The notes: generated by a model not told the origin, from the sequence alone. Shown: positions 34,736 to 43,616, counted from the first letter of the stretch. The stretch is 64,000 nt of DNA from CAZZBK01 sp964652155 (GCA_964652155.1 CAZZBK010000008.1:1-64000), one strand, 5' to 3'. Numbers and translations are program-made.

Positions 34736-34847
34736 ATTTCTCTGCCGATACCTAGATTATCCCTCCAAAGGAGTGCTGTGCTCATTCGGCACACTCACCC
34801 CCTTGGGACCGGTTTACGAGACCCCCATGGGGTACAGGACGGCGGCG

Positions 34848-35738
34848 ATGTTATCACAAATCTATAAGGCATTTTTGGTCGCCTCGCTCGTCGTGGGATT
34901 GCTGCCTACGACTCCCTGTTCGGCGCAGGGGTTGCTGGACCCGTGGGGCTTGAAAGAGCGCGGCCCGCAAACGCTGCTTCGATGGTGGGATGCTGGCGAG
35001 GAAGAGTTCGAGGTGCACGAGCGGATCATCACCGATCGACCGCACATTGCCGAGGCCGCGACGACCGTCGGCTTGGGGCACGTGCAGATCGAGACCGGGT
35101 ACACGTACTATCTCGACGGCGAGGCGGGCACGCGGCTTCAAACCCACTCGTATCCAGAGGCCTTGTTTCGGATCGGCATGTTCCAGGAGTGGTTCGAGTT
35201 TCGCATCGCCTACAATTATCTCAGCCAGCAGACCGATTCAGCGACCGGACGCACGTTTGTCGGCGGCAGTGACGACCTGTACCTGGGTGCCAAGGTGGCG
35301 TTGGCCAAGCAGTCGGGCTTTCTGCCCGAGCTGACCATTTTTCCGCAGATGAAAGTTCCCAGCGGCGGCTCGGCGTTCACTGCGGGGCAGGTGCTCCCGG
35401 GCGTGAATTTTGTTTACGCTTGGCATGTCACCGACACCTTTGAACTCGAGTGCAACACGCAGGTCAACAAGCGTCTGGATGATGACGCTCATATCTATAC
35501 CGAGGTCTTGCAGACGGTCAATTTTGAGCTCGACCTGAACGAGAAGTTCATGGTGTTCAACGAGTTCGTGCTGTTTTCGCCCGTCGGCTCGCACACCAAT
35601 CATGTCGAGTGGTACACGCACCCGGGCGTGCATTATTTCATCCTTCCGAATTTGCAGTTGGACGTTCACGCGGCGGTGGGGCTCAACCGCTCGGCGATCG
35701 ACATGTTTGGCGGCAGCGGGCTGTCGTGGCGCTGGTAA
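34848..35738 (+). CDS. outer-membrane beta-barrel protein (phenol-degradation MetA/transporter-like)
   Basis: A 296-residue exported protein. The signal peptide runs MLSQIYKAFLVASL to PTTPCSAQG. After a short acidic segment comes ITDRPHIAEAATTVGLGHVQ, characteristic of the MetA-pathway-of-phenol-degradation family (PF13557), a group of predicted outer-membrane barrels. Alternating amphipathic strands fill the rest, ending in the aromatic C-terminus GGSGLSWRW expected for barrel insertion. The cargo is unknown. ATG 34848 has AGGA 8 bases upstream; ATG 34827 is an alternative. It is followed 86 bases later by the Ser/Thr kinase gene. Confidence 0.78.
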   Translation: MLSQIYKAFLVASLVVGLLPTTPCSAQGLLDPWGLKERGPQTLLRWWDAGEEEFEVHERIITDRPHIAEAATTVGLGHVQIETGYTYYLDGEAGTRLQTHSYPEALFRIGMFQEWFEFRIAYNYLSQQTDSATGRTFVGGSDDLYLGAKVALAKQSGFLPELTIFPQMKVPSGGSAFTAGQVLPGVNFVYAWHVTDTFELECNTQVNKRLDDDAHIYTEVLQTVNFELDLNEKFMVFNEFVLFSPVGSHTNHVEWYTHPGVHYFILPNLQLDVHAAVGLNRSAIDMFGGSGLSWRW

Positions 35739-35824
35739 TCGACGACGGCCGACTTGTGATTTCGGTCGCCAAGGAGCATCATGGATGCTGGTGAGTCGCG
35801 CGTCCCTCGCAGCTCAGGCATCGC

Positions 35825-37645
35825 ATGGTTCCGCAGCAGCTTGGCCCCTATCGTCTCGATTCACCCCTGGGCAAAGGGGGCATGGGGACGGTCTATGCCG
35901 CCGTCGAGGTGCATACCGGCGAGCGAGCGGCGGTCAAGGTGCTCTCGGCCGCCCTGGGGCGCGAGGAGGGCTTTTTGGACCGGTTCAGCGCCGAGATCGA
36001 AAGCCTTCGCAAACTTCGCCATCCAAACATTGTCCGCCTGCTCGGCTTTGGCGAGGAAGACGGCGTGCATTACTACGCAATGGAACTCGTCGCCGGACAT
36101 AGTCTCGAAGACGAGTTGCGTGCCGGGGCGCGCTACAGTTGGCGGCAAACGGCCGATATCGGCGCGCAGGTGTGCCGCGCTCTGCGCCACGCGCACGATC
36201 GGGGCGTTATTCATCGTGACGTCAAACCGGCCAATCTGCTCCTCAGCCCCGACGGCACGGTCAAGCTCTCCGACTTTGGCATCGCCAAGTTGTTTGGCAG
36301 CTCGGGTCTGACGGGCGATGGCGTGTTGGGGACCGCCGACTATATGTCTCCCGAGCAGGCCGACGGCCGACCGGTCACGCATCGCTGTGACCTGTACAGC
36401 CTGGGAAGCGTCATGTACGCACTGCTCGCGGGTCGTCCGCCATTCCTGGCCAAATCGGTCGTCGAGATGTTGCAGCTCCAACGCTATGCGGAACCCGAGC
36501 CCATTCATCGACTCGTGCGGGGCGTGCCCGACGAGTTCGAGCAACTCCTCGATCTGCTTTTGCAGAAAGAGCCTGAACGGCGTGTGCCGACGGCACTTGC
36601 ACTGGCGCGTCGACTCGAGTTGATCCGAGATTTGCCCAGCCCGGTAACGCCTGCAAACCCGAGCCCGTCGCACGGTTCGAGCGTTGAGTCGGACATCACC
36701 CACGAAGGAACCGGAGTCAGCCAGCGCCCCGCAGCCAACGTGGCGTCGACGGCCGTCGACGCCACGAGGTCCCCTGCCCCGTCGGTCAATCCCCAGGCCC
36801 GGACCGCCTTGCCACGCGACCCTAACAGCGGCCAGCTTGAGACGACGGCACTCCCTTCGCTGGCCGGAGTGAATGGCAACAGCGGTCGGCTTCGTCCCTT
36901 GGGTCAGCGCAGCTTCACGCCCATCGGCGAGATCGACGAAAGTGTCCGCGTCGAACCCCATGGCGAGCGGGCCGCGGGTTGGATCTCGCCGCAGACCTGG
37001 GCGTTGGTGGCGGCACTGTTGAGCGTCGGGGCCGTGTTGTGGTACCAGCTCCAACCGCCGTCGGCGAACACGTTGTACCAGCGCGTCAAGCAGGCGGCCG
37101 ACGAATCGCCCGATCGGCTGCTGCTCGCGGAGCGCGACGTCGAGTCGTTCATCAGTTTCTACCCGCGCGACACACGCACCGACGAGGTCGAGCGTTATCA
37201 GCAACAGATCGACCGGCTCAAGTTTCGGCAAAAAATGGAGCGACTCGCGCGACGCTTGGCGGCAGGCGACAAGCTGTCGCCGATCCAGGCCTCGTTCGTC
37301 GAATTCATTCGCCTGGAAAACAGCGACTCGCAACGCTGCCGGACGCTGCTGCAAGCCTTGATCGATCTGTATCAAGCGGACGAAGAACTGCCCGGAGACG
37401 ATCGCTTGTGCCTCGACCTGGCTCGACAAAAGGTGGCCGACATCGAAAGCCGCCTGCGCTCGATTGTTGCCCGAGACGAATTGACCCGCGCACTCGACCA
37501 AATCGAGCAAATCTCCGCGAATACGCCGCAGGACGCGGCCCAGCGACTCCGCGCCTTTGTGCTGCTTTACGAGGGAAAACCGGGCGCCGAGCCGCTTGTC
37601 GAGCGGGCCAAGTCCATGTTGGTTAAACTAGCGGATAGCAAATGA
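35825..37645 (+). CDS. membrane-anchored serine/threonine protein kinase
   Basis: A 606-residue Hanks-type kinase. The kinase domain covers residues 8-270: glycine loop LGKGGMGTVY, ATP lysine K38 in AAVKVL, catalytic HRD at 130-132 (VIHRDVKPANLL), DFG at 150-152 and SPEQADG after the activation loop. All key residues are present, so it should be active. A Pro/Ser/Thr linker (about 280-380) leads to a single membrane helix at about 387-408 (TWALVAALLSVGAVLWYQL). The C-terminal 195 residues are helical and probably extracytoplasmic, without PASTA or WD40 repeats. Signal and targets are unknown. Confidence 0.93.
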   Translation: MVPQQLGPYRLDSPLGKGGMGTVYAAVEVHTGERAAVKVLSAALGREEGFLDRFSAEIESLRKLRHPNIVRLLGFGEEDGVHYYAMELVAGHSLEDELRAGARYSWRQTADIGAQVCRALRHAHDRGVIHRDVKPANLLLSPDGTVKLSDFGIAKLFGSSGLTGDGVLGTADYMSPEQADGRPVTHRCDLYSLGSVMYALLAGRPPFLAKSVVEMLQLQRYAEPEPIHRLVRGVPDEFEQLLDLLLQKEPERRVPTALALARRLELIRDLPSPVTPANPSPSHGSSVESDITHEGTGVSQRPAANVASTAVDATRSPAPSVNPQARTALPRDPNSGQLETTALPSLAGVNGNSGRLRPLGQRSFTPIGEIDESVRVEPHGERAAGWISPQTWALVAALLSVGAVLWYQLQPPSANTLYQRVKQAADESPDRLLLAERDVESFISFYPRDTRTDEVERYQQQIDRLKFRQKMERLARRLAAGDKLSPIQASFVEFIRLENSDSQRCRTLLQALIDLYQADEELPGDDRLCLDLARQKVADIESRLRSIVARDELTRALDQIEQISANTPQDAAQRLRAFVLLYEGKPGAEPLVERAKSMLVKLADSK

Positions 37646-37720
37646 CGATGTTAAGCATCCCACTCCCCAAGGGATAAGGTTCCTACGACCGGCCCTCAAG
37701 CTGCGACGAGAAAGTGTTTC

Positions 37721-38734
37721 ATGTCTGACTATGCCGATTCACGATTTCCCACCACGCGACTGCGTCGCTTGCGCTACTCGCCCCAGGTGCGCTCGCTGGC
37801 GCGCGACGTACACTTAAGCCCCGCGCAGCTAATCCTGCCGCTGTTTGTCCGCGGCGGCTCAGGCATCCGGCAAGAGATCCGGTCGATGCCGGGCGTGTAT
37901 CAGATGTCGCTCGACGTGCTGGCCGAGGAGATGGCTCAGATCGCGACACTCGGCCTCGGGGGCGTAATTCTGTTCGGCATCCCCGATCGCAAAGACGCGA
38001 TGGGCAGCGACGCCTTGAGCGCCGACGGCATCATTGCCCAGGCGCTGCGCGTGGCGCGCCAGGCCGCTCCCGACACGCTGCTCGTCACCGACGTTTGCTG
38101 CTGCGAGTACACCGATCACGGTCACTGCGGCGTCATCCACTCTCGCGCGGGCCGAGCCGACGTGGACAACGACCCGACGCTCGAACTGCTGGGCCGACAG
38201 GCTGTCGCGCACGCTCAGGCTGGTGCCGACTTGGTGGCCCCCAGCGGGATGATGGACGGCATGGTCGGCGCGATACGCCGCTCACTCGACGCCGCGCAGT
38301 TCACGCACGTGCCGATCCTCAGCTACGCCGTCAAGTACGCCAGTTCGTTCTATGGACCGTTTCGCGACGCGGCCGAGAGCACGCCCCAATTCGGCGACCG
38401 CCGCACTTATCAGATGGACCCCGCGAGCGGCAGCGGTCAGGCCTTGCGCGAGGCCGAACTCGATTTGGCCGAAGGGGCCGACATGCTGATGGTCAAACCC
38501 GCCCTGGCGTACCTCGACATCATTCGCCAGGTCCACGATCGGTTTCCGGGCGTGCCGCTGGCGGCGTACAACGTGTCAGGTGAGTACAGCATGGTGAAAG
38601 CCGCCGCCCAGCGCGGCTGGATCGACGAGCGCAACGTGGTGATCGAGTCACTCACCGCCATTCGCCGCTCCGGTGCCTCGATCATCCTCACCTATTGGGC
38701 CAAAGACGTGGCCCAGTGGCTCAGCGGAAAATAA
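37721..38734 (+). CDS. hemB: porphobilinogen synthase (delta-aminolevulinic acid dehydratase) HemB
   Basis: A 337-residue HemB that condenses two 5-aminolevulinates to porphobilinogen in heme synthesis. The zinc-type cysteine cluster is DVCCCEYTDHGHCG. The Schiff-base lysines are K205 in SYAVKYASSFYGPFRDAA and K259 in MLMVKPALAYLDI. NVSGEYSMVKAAAQRGW is the usual late motif. GAGAAAG precedes ATG 37721. The enzyme feeds heme for the several c-type cytochromes in the window, though it is not in an operon with them. It follows the kinase gene by 75 bases. Confidence 0.97.
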   Translation: MSDYADSRFPTTRLRRLRYSPQVRSLARDVHLSPAQLILPLFVRGGSGIRQEIRSMPGVYQMSLDVLAEEMAQIATLGLGGVILFGIPDRKDAMGSDALSADGIIAQALRVARQAAPDTLLVTDVCCCEYTDHGHCGVIHSRAGRADVDNDPTLELLGRQAVAHAQAGADLVAPSGMMDGMVGAIRRSLDAAQFTHVPILSYAVKYASSFYGPFRDAAESTPQFGDRRTYQMDPASGSGQALREAELDLAEGADMLMVKPALAYLDIIRQVHDRFPGVPLAAYNVSGEYSMVKAAAQRGWIDERNVVIESLTAIRRSGASIILTYWAKDVAQWLSGK

Positions 38735-38758
38735 GAGCGTCTAACAAAATGGCAGCAG

Positions 38759-38773
38759 AGAGGGGGACAGTCC
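38759..38773. repeat. GGGGACTGTC repeat fragment, copy C
   Basis: GAGGGGGACAGTCCC is the reverse complement of the end of the copy A/B family. It lies between convergent hemB and the FucU-like gene, inside a segment flanked by an 11-base direct repeat, CAGCGGAAAAT (38722-38732 and 38776-38786), the first copy being the last codons of hemB. Confidence 0.5.
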
Positions 38774-38802
38774 CACAGCGGAAAATGAACGGTTGAACAA
38801 GC

Positions 38803-39249
38803 TCACTCAGCCCGCACCCCGATCGAGAGCAACAAATTCGCAAACCGCTGCATGTCGCCGGTCTGCACCGTGACGACGTGATCGACGGTCATCACCGCCT
38901 CATAAAAATCCCACTTCTTGATCGGCTTCAACTCCAGATCGAGCTGGGACTTCTGGAGCACCGCGCGGTACTCGGCCCACACCGGAGGGTCTTGGCCCGT
39001 CGAGTACGGATCGCTCGCCTCGTACATCATCGTGTTCACCTCGTCGATCGGCACGGCCGATAGCAGCACTTCGAGCACTTGCGTGCAGGTCACCAACCCT
39101 GGCGCGAGATTGAGGCACACCAACTCGGCGTTCGGCCCCTTCTTGGTCGAGGCGGGGTAATGGCCATCGGCGATCAGAATTTTCGCGTGATGCCCCGCGC
39201 GGCCCAGAATCTCATTGAGCTGCGGATGAATCAATCGATGTCGTAACAT
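38803..39249 (-). CDS. RbsD/FucU family sugar mutarotase
   Basis: A 148-residue RbsD/FucU protein, which interconverts sugar anomers (ribose pyranase or fucose mutarotase). The catalytic region GRAGHHAKILIADGHYP contains the conserved histidine, and the C-terminal KKWDFYEAVMTVDHVVTVQTG fits the decamer interface. FucU-type is more likely because the family's ARG-rich ribose features are absent, but the distinction is uncertain. It begins 2 bases after the upstream TIM-barrel gene and closes the sugar-acid cluster. Confidence 0.88.
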   Translation of the reverse strand: MLRHRLIHPQLNEILGRAGHHAKILIADGHYPASTKKGPNAELVCLNLAPGLVTCTQVLEVLLSAVPIDEVNTMMYEASDPYSTGQDPPVWAEYRAVLQKSQLDLELKPIKKWDFYEAVMTVDHVVTVQTGDMQRFANLLLSIGVRAE

Positions 39250-39251
39250 GC

Positions 39252-40067
39252 TTACTTCCCCACGAATTGACGATAAGCTTGGATCGTTTGCTTGGCCGCG
39301 GCGAGCGAATCGGGCAGCGGCAGCGCCTCGGCCGAGAGAAACCGCTCATAACCGATCGAGCGCAGCGCTTCGATCATCGGCTTGAAATCGAGATGTCCCA
39401 TCCCGGCCGCGCGCCGGTTCGAGTCGACAAAATGCACGTGGCCAATGTACCGGCCACCGCTGCGCAAGGCCGCCGCAATGTCGACCTCTTCGATGTTCAT
39501 GTGGAACAAATCGGCCAACAGCCGGACGTTGTCGTTCGAGAGCCCCTGGAGAATCTTCACCCCCGTGGCCACCGTGTTGCACATGTTCGTCTCATACCGA
39601 TTGAGCGGCTCGTAGATCAGTGGCACGCCGTATTGCAGGGCATGTGAACCGAGGTCGTTCAGCGCTTCGGTCAGCCAAGCGAGAGCCGTGGGGTGATCGA
39701 CCCCATTGCCGCTGCGACCCTGCATCGAGCCGATGATTGCCGGCGCGCCGAAGGGCCCCGCCAGGTCGATGATCGATCGGATGAACGCACGCGCTCGCTG
39801 ACGTGCATTCGCGTCGGGCAAGCAGAGGTGCAGTTGATGCTTGACCCAACCGGCACCGGTCCCCACGGCCGCCAGCTTGAGCCCATGATCGTCGAGCAGC
39901 TTCCGCAAGAGCATGGTGTCGACCGCCTCGGGTCCCGGCGGGAACACCTCGACCGCGTCGAAGCCCAGTTCCTTGGCGCTACGGCAACCCGCGGCCAGGT
40001 CGTCCCAAAATACGAACGGTCCCCCGCGGGCTTCGTTGACCAGACTAATCGTGACGGCCGATTGCAT
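39252..40067 (-). CDS. hydroxypyruvate-isomerase-like TIM-barrel sugar isomerase/epimerase
   Basis: A 271-residue AP-endonuclease-2-type TIM barrel. The metal-binding or catalytic acids are seen in LIYEPLNRYETNMCNT, LLADLFHMNIEEVD, GHVHFVDSNRR and FLSAEALPLPD. This is the usual layout of hydroxypyruvate isomerase, L-ribulose/xylulose 3-epimerase and ketose 3-epimerase enzymes. The start follows GAGAG. It is coupled to the FucU-like gene and preceded by a strong hairpin and an SDR gene, so it probably isomerises an intermediate of sugar-acid breakdown. Confidence 0.85.
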   Translation of the reverse strand: MQSAVTISLVNEARGGPFVFWDDLAAGCRSAKELGFDAVEVFPPGPEAVDTMLLRKLLDDHGLKLAAVGTGAGWVKHQLHLCLPDANARQRARAFIRSIIDLAGPFGAPAIIGSMQGRSGNGVDHPTALAWLTEALNDLGSHALQYGVPLIYEPLNRYETNMCNTVATGVKILQGLSNDNVRLLADLFHMNIEEVDIAAALRSGGRYIGHVHFVDSNRRAAGMGHLDFKPMIEALRSIGYERFLSAEALPLPDSLAAAKQTIQAYRQFVGK

Positions 40068-40081
40068 AGGGTGACTCTCTC

Positions 40082-40150
40082 GGTAGGGCACGTGCAACGT
40101 GCCATCTTCACGTGTGATCAAGCAAACCGGCACGTTGCACGTGCCCGACC
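40082..40150. repeat. long perfect-armed hairpin between SDR and isomerase genes
   Basis: Arms GGGCACGTGCAACGTGCC (40086-40103) and its exact complement (40129-40146) extend to 22 bp with one mismatch (40082-40103 / 40129-40150), around a 25-base loop. The arms themselves contain the palindrome CACGTG. It sits between the SDR stop and the isomerase start and could attenuate or stabilise the mRNA, or be a REP-like insertion. Confidence 0.75.
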
Positions 40151-40185
40151 TATTCTGACGGCGACAAGTTGCCGGCTTGGGGAGG

Positions 40186-40995
40186 TCATATCGTGACCGA
40201 CGCGAAACCGCCATCGACGACGATGTTCTGCCCTGTCACGAACGACGAGGCCTGCTGTGACGCCAGCCAGACGATCGCGCCAGCCAACTCCTCCGGCTTG
40301 CCAAAGCGACCCATCGGCGTGTGACCGATAATCTGACCACCGCGCTCGGTGTAGCTGCCGTCGGGCTTGAAGAGCAGTGCGCGATTTTGCTCGGCCGGGA
40401 AAAAGCCCGGGCTGATCGCGTTGACTCGAATCCCCTTGGTGGCCCACTCACGCGCGAGGAACAACGTCAAGTTGATGACGGCCGCCTTGGCCGCCGAGTA
40501 CGCAACCACGCGCGACAACGGAATCATGCCCGACATGGACGCAATGTTGATGATGCTGCCCTTGCCGGCTGCCAGCATCGACTCGCCAAACACCTGACTG
40601 GGGAGCAACACCCCGCCAACGAGATTCAACTCGAAGACCCCCTGCCAAGCGGCGAGCGGTAACTTGCAGAAGTCGGCTCCCGGCGGGAGCGTCGCGTCCG
40701 GGCGATTACCGCCGGTGGCGTTGACCAACACGCTGATCGGGCCCCACTTGGCCGCGATCGCATCTCGGGCCGCGACCAGCGAGTCGCGCTCGAGCGCGTC
40801 GGCCGCTTGGAACAACGCCTGGCCGCCCGCCGCTTCGATCGCGCGGACACGCTCCTGGCCACGCTCGGCATTGCGGCCGATGACGACCACCCGCGCACCT
40901 GCCTGCGCCAAGGCGTCGGCCATCGCGCCCCCCAAGACACCGGTGCCACCAATCACGGCGGCGGTCTCGTTCGATAAATCGAAAATGTTTTTCAT
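40186..40995 (-). CDS. SDR family oxidoreductase, putative D-mannonate oxidoreductase
   Basis: A 269-residue classical short-chain dehydrogenase. The cofactor motif is AAVIGGTGVLGGAMADAL, with VLVNATGGNRPD (NAG-type motif), catalytic Ser in INIASMSGMIP and YSAAK (catalytic Tyr and Lys), and the C-terminal GQNIVVDGGFASV. The insertion PDATLPPGADFCKLP and the neighbouring tagaturonate epimerase point to the SDR-type fructuronate reductase (D-mannonate oxidoreductase) group. AGGA precedes ATG 40995. The substrate is inferred from context. Confidence 0.87.
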   Translation of the reverse strand: MKNIFDLSNETAAVIGGTGVLGGAMADALAQAGARVVVIGRNAERGQERVRAIEAAGGQALFQAADALERDSLVAARDAIAAKWGPISVLVNATGGNRPDATLPPGADFCKLPLAAWQGVFELNLVGGVLLPSQVFGESMLAAGKGSIINIASMSGMIPLSRVVAYSAAKAAVINLTLFLAREWATKGIRVNAISPGFFPAEQNRALLFKPDGSYTERGGQIIGHTPMGRFGKPEELAGAIVWLASQQASSFVTGQNIVVDGGFASVTI

Positions 40996-41095
40996 CGCAG
41001 GTGAGTCCTACAAGATTGCGTGTGATGGAAAGTCGAATTGAGTAGCGCCCATGTGCAAAGCGACCGGTCCCAGAGTGACCGGCTATGGGAGTCGA

Positions 41096-42346
41096 TCATT
41101 TTACAAACAAAGGCTTGAGGTGACGCTCATACAAGTTGTCGGTCACGTTCTTGGCGATCGTTTTCTCGCACGTCTTGAGCATGTGCAAGTAATGGTCGCC
41201 CAACTCAGCCGCGATTTTATAGCCGACGTGGATCAACTGCCGCAAAGAGATATTGAACAGCGGATTGCTTTGGTCGTGCCGCAACGCGCCGACGTATTGC
41301 TCGGCTGACCAGCGCGCGACCTCGTCGACCGAGGGCAACTTGCTCACGTCGATGTCGATCACCGCGGCGTAGGGCGCGCAGAGGGCGTCTTTCTTGGCCA
41401 GGGCTTTGGCATAAATCTTCTTGGCCAGTTCGAGCCCTTCGCCACCGGCCTCGGCGAGCCCGATCACCTCTTCGAGCCACGTCGTGCCAGCAGTCTTAAT
41501 GTGCAAGCCCGCGTCAAAGCGTGCGATCGCCCGACGAATCGGAGCGTAGATCGAGAACTTGTCGCTCCCCGAGTGTACGCTCAGCTTAAGATTCTTGGGG
41601 AGCCCGAACTGCTTGATTGCATAGGCGATGACGGCCAGGTCGTCGTTAAATTCCTTCTCGAACTGCACGATGTTGCCGACGTAGTCGACCCCTTTGTTGA
41701 AGCGGCCCGTGAACTTGGGAGCAATCGTCTGCAACGGGATTTTCTCGGCGGCGAGCAGCGCCAGAATCACGAGCAACTCGCCGGGCGTTTGTGGACTGTC
41801 GGTCTCGTCCATCGAGACTTCGGTGATAAAGTTGTCGGCCCCTTTGGTCGACGCGATGTGACGATAGATTTTACCCGCCTCTTGCACGGCGAGCAGATAC
41901 TTGGCCGCGATCCGCTCGACATCGGCGCGCGAGAGTTGAAATGGTTCAACGATGCCAGGCACCGTAATGGTACCGACGAGTTGCGCGTGGCCGTCGGCAA
42001 ATGCCTTGACCGCGGCCGGGTCGGCCGGCTTGCCAATCGAGTCGGCGACGTCGATCGTGTAAAAGTCGCTGGTCGAGATAAATCCGTCGACCGTTTCCAG
42101 ACGGATGTGATCGGCATCGATATGGAACGGCTTCGACCAACCCAGTTCGCGCACAGCAACCTCGGCCGCGGCGCGGACGCTTGGCGGCTGTGAGCCGACG
42201 GTCGTGTGTTCGCGATACGACTTGTTCCACACCGGCACAATGTCCGCGCCTTGCTTAGCGGCTAAGATACAAGCTTGGAGTTGCGCCTTCGCCTGATGCG
42301 CGAAACGGTCTCCCATCCCGAACGAGTATTTACCAAGGGTTAACAT
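41096..42346 (-). CDS. tagaturonate epimerase (UxaE-like)
   Basis: A 416-residue protein of the tagaturonate/fructuronate 3-epimerase family (UxaE), which links galacturonate-derived tagaturonate to fructuronate. The typical opening is LGKYSFGMGDRFAHQAKAQL. Candidate metal or active-site blocks are PFHIDADHIRLETVDGFI, ITEVSMDETDSPQTPGEL, LKLSVHSGSDKFSIYAPIR and LHIKTAGTTWLEEV. It is cytoplasmic. The adjacent dehydrogenase and SDR would supply and remove its hexulosonate substrates. No clear SD is seen at ATG 42346. Confidence 0.88.
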   Translation of the reverse strand: MLTLGKYSFGMGDRFAHQAKAQLQACILAAKQGADIVPVWNKSYREHTTVGSQPPSVRAAAEVAVRELGWSKPFHIDADHIRLETVDGFISTSDFYTIDVADSIGKPADPAAVKAFADGHAQLVGTITVPGIVEPFQLSRADVERIAAKYLLAVQEAGKIYRHIASTKGADNFITEVSMDETDSPQTPGELLVILALLAAEKIPLQTIAPKFTGRFNKGVDYVGNIVQFEKEFNDDLAVIAYAIKQFGLPKNLKLSVHSGSDKFSIYAPIRRAIARFDAGLHIKTAGTTWLEEVIGLAEAGGEGLELAKKIYAKALAKKDALCAPYAAVIDIDVSKLPSVDEVARWSAEQYVGALRHDQSNPLFNISLRQLIHVGYKIAAELGDHYLHMLKTCEKTIAKNVTDNLYERHLKPLFVK

Positions 42347-42386
42347 GGTACGTCTGGAGCCTCAAGAAGCATGTTGTAAATCAGGA

Positions 42387-43409
42387 TCAGTTGCCGACTT
42401 CGACCACCGCTTTAATCACTCCCGTCTCGGGCTTGGTGTAGCTGGGGAAAACATCCGCCAACTCGTCGAGGCAGGTGCGATGCGTGACCCACGGCGCGGT
42501 ATCAATCTGGCCATCTTCAATGAGCTTGATGATTCGTGTGAAGTCGGCCGGCAACGCGTTGCGACTGCACAACAGGGTCCCCTCGGGCTTGTGAAACACC
42601 GGGTGCTTGAAGGTCACGTCGCTCGTGGTGATGCCGACATACACGAGCCGACCCGTCGGGGCGACGTAGCCAAAGGCGTTCGACATTGAGACATTCGAGC
42701 CGGTGGCGTCGATAACCACGTCGGGCAAATTGCCGTCCGTGACACGTCGCAAATCCTGCTCGACGTTCTCGCCCAGCTTGAGGGTCTCGTCGACCTTCAT
42801 CACCTCTTTACAGAATTGCAACCGCTGGTCGTTCATGTCGAGCACGATCGACCGCGCGCCGCTGAGCTTGACGAACTCGAGCGTCGCCAAGCCGATGGGA
42901 CCCGCTCCGATAACAAGACAGTTCTCCCCTTTGACCGGTGCGCCACGGTTCACGGCGTGACAGCCGATCGCAAGCGTCTCGACCAGCGCGAGCTGTTCCA
43001 TCGCCAGCTTTTTCGAGACGTGCAATTTGTCGGCCCGCAGGATGAATCGCTCGCGCAGGCCACCGTCGATCATCACGCCAATCACCTTCAGGGTCGCACA
43101 ACAGTTGGTCGCTCCCTTGCGGCAGGCAATGCAGTGGCCGCAGTTCATGTACGGTTCGACGGCACAGCGATCGCCGGGCTTGACATTCGTAACCCCCGCG
43201 CCGACCGCGAGGACCTCGACTCCCAGCTCGTGACCGGGGATGCGCGGGTACTGGAAGAACGGCATCTTACCGAGGTAGCCGCTGATATCGGTGCCGCAGA
43301 TACCGACCCGATGCACCTTGACGAGCACCTCGCCCGCGCCCGGCGCATCGGGCTCGGGAATCTCCAACCGCTTGATCTGTTTCGGAGCTTCGAACTGCAA
43401 GGCTTTCAT
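42387..43409 (-). CDS. zinc-dependent sugar-acid/polyol dehydrogenase (L-galactonate/L-gulonate 5-dehydrogenase-like)
   Basis: A 340-residue medium-chain dehydrogenase with both zinc sites. Catalytic zinc ligands lie in GICGTDISGYLG and IPGHELGVEV, and the structural zinc in MNCGHCIACRKGATNCC. The Rossmann motif is CLVIGAGPIGLATLEFVKLSG. The family includes sorbitol, threonine and L-galactonate dehydrogenases. Beside the tagaturonate epimerase, oxidation of L-galactonate or L-gulonate to tagaturonate or fructuronate is the best guess. ATG 43409 avoids a poorly supported 5-residue extension. Confidence 0.88.
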   Translation of the reverse strand: MKALQFEAPKQIKRLEIPEPDAPGAGEVLVKVHRVGICGTDISGYLGKMPFFQYPRIPGHELGVEVLAVGAGVTNVKPGDRCAVEPYMNCGHCIACRKGATNCCATLKVIGVMIDGGLRERFILRADKLHVSKKLAMEQLALVETLAIGCHAVNRGAPVKGENCLVIGAGPIGLATLEFVKLSGARSIVLDMNDQRLQFCKEVMKVDETLKLGENVEQDLRRVTDGNLPDVVIDATGSNVSMSNAFGYVAPTGRLVYVGITTSDVTFKHPVFHKPEGTLLCSRNALPADFTRIIKLIEDGQIDTAPWVTHRTCLDELADVFPSYTKPETGVIKAVVEVGN

Positions 43410-43504
43410 GACAAGAACTCGCAATGCGGAATATGGTCAGACCAATTTAATTCTAGTGATAGTCTAGGGTTCTGTCGAGGCGATCGCTATTTAGGGCGAG
43501 CAGA

Positions 43505-43616
43505 AAAATGACCGGAAATGAACGCGAATCCACGGAAATGGGAGAGGAGATTGGAGTTTGAAATCGATTTCGTCTGGTTCATGGGCGTTTATTACCGTTC
43601 ATTTCCGGCCATTTTC
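43505..43616. repeat. inverted repeat overlapping the 3' end of xseA
   Basis: The left arm AAAATGACCGGAAATGAACG (43505-43524) is complementary, with one mismatch, to 43596-43615, where the right arm is the last codons and stop of xseA. The left side also repeats CGGAAATG in tandem. The span between arms is 71 bases with no gene. Confidence 0.6.

Noticed and set aside
35861..37510. A 549-codon open frame on the minus strand
   Set aside because: Antisense to the Ser/Thr kinase gene, whose catalytic motifs are complete.
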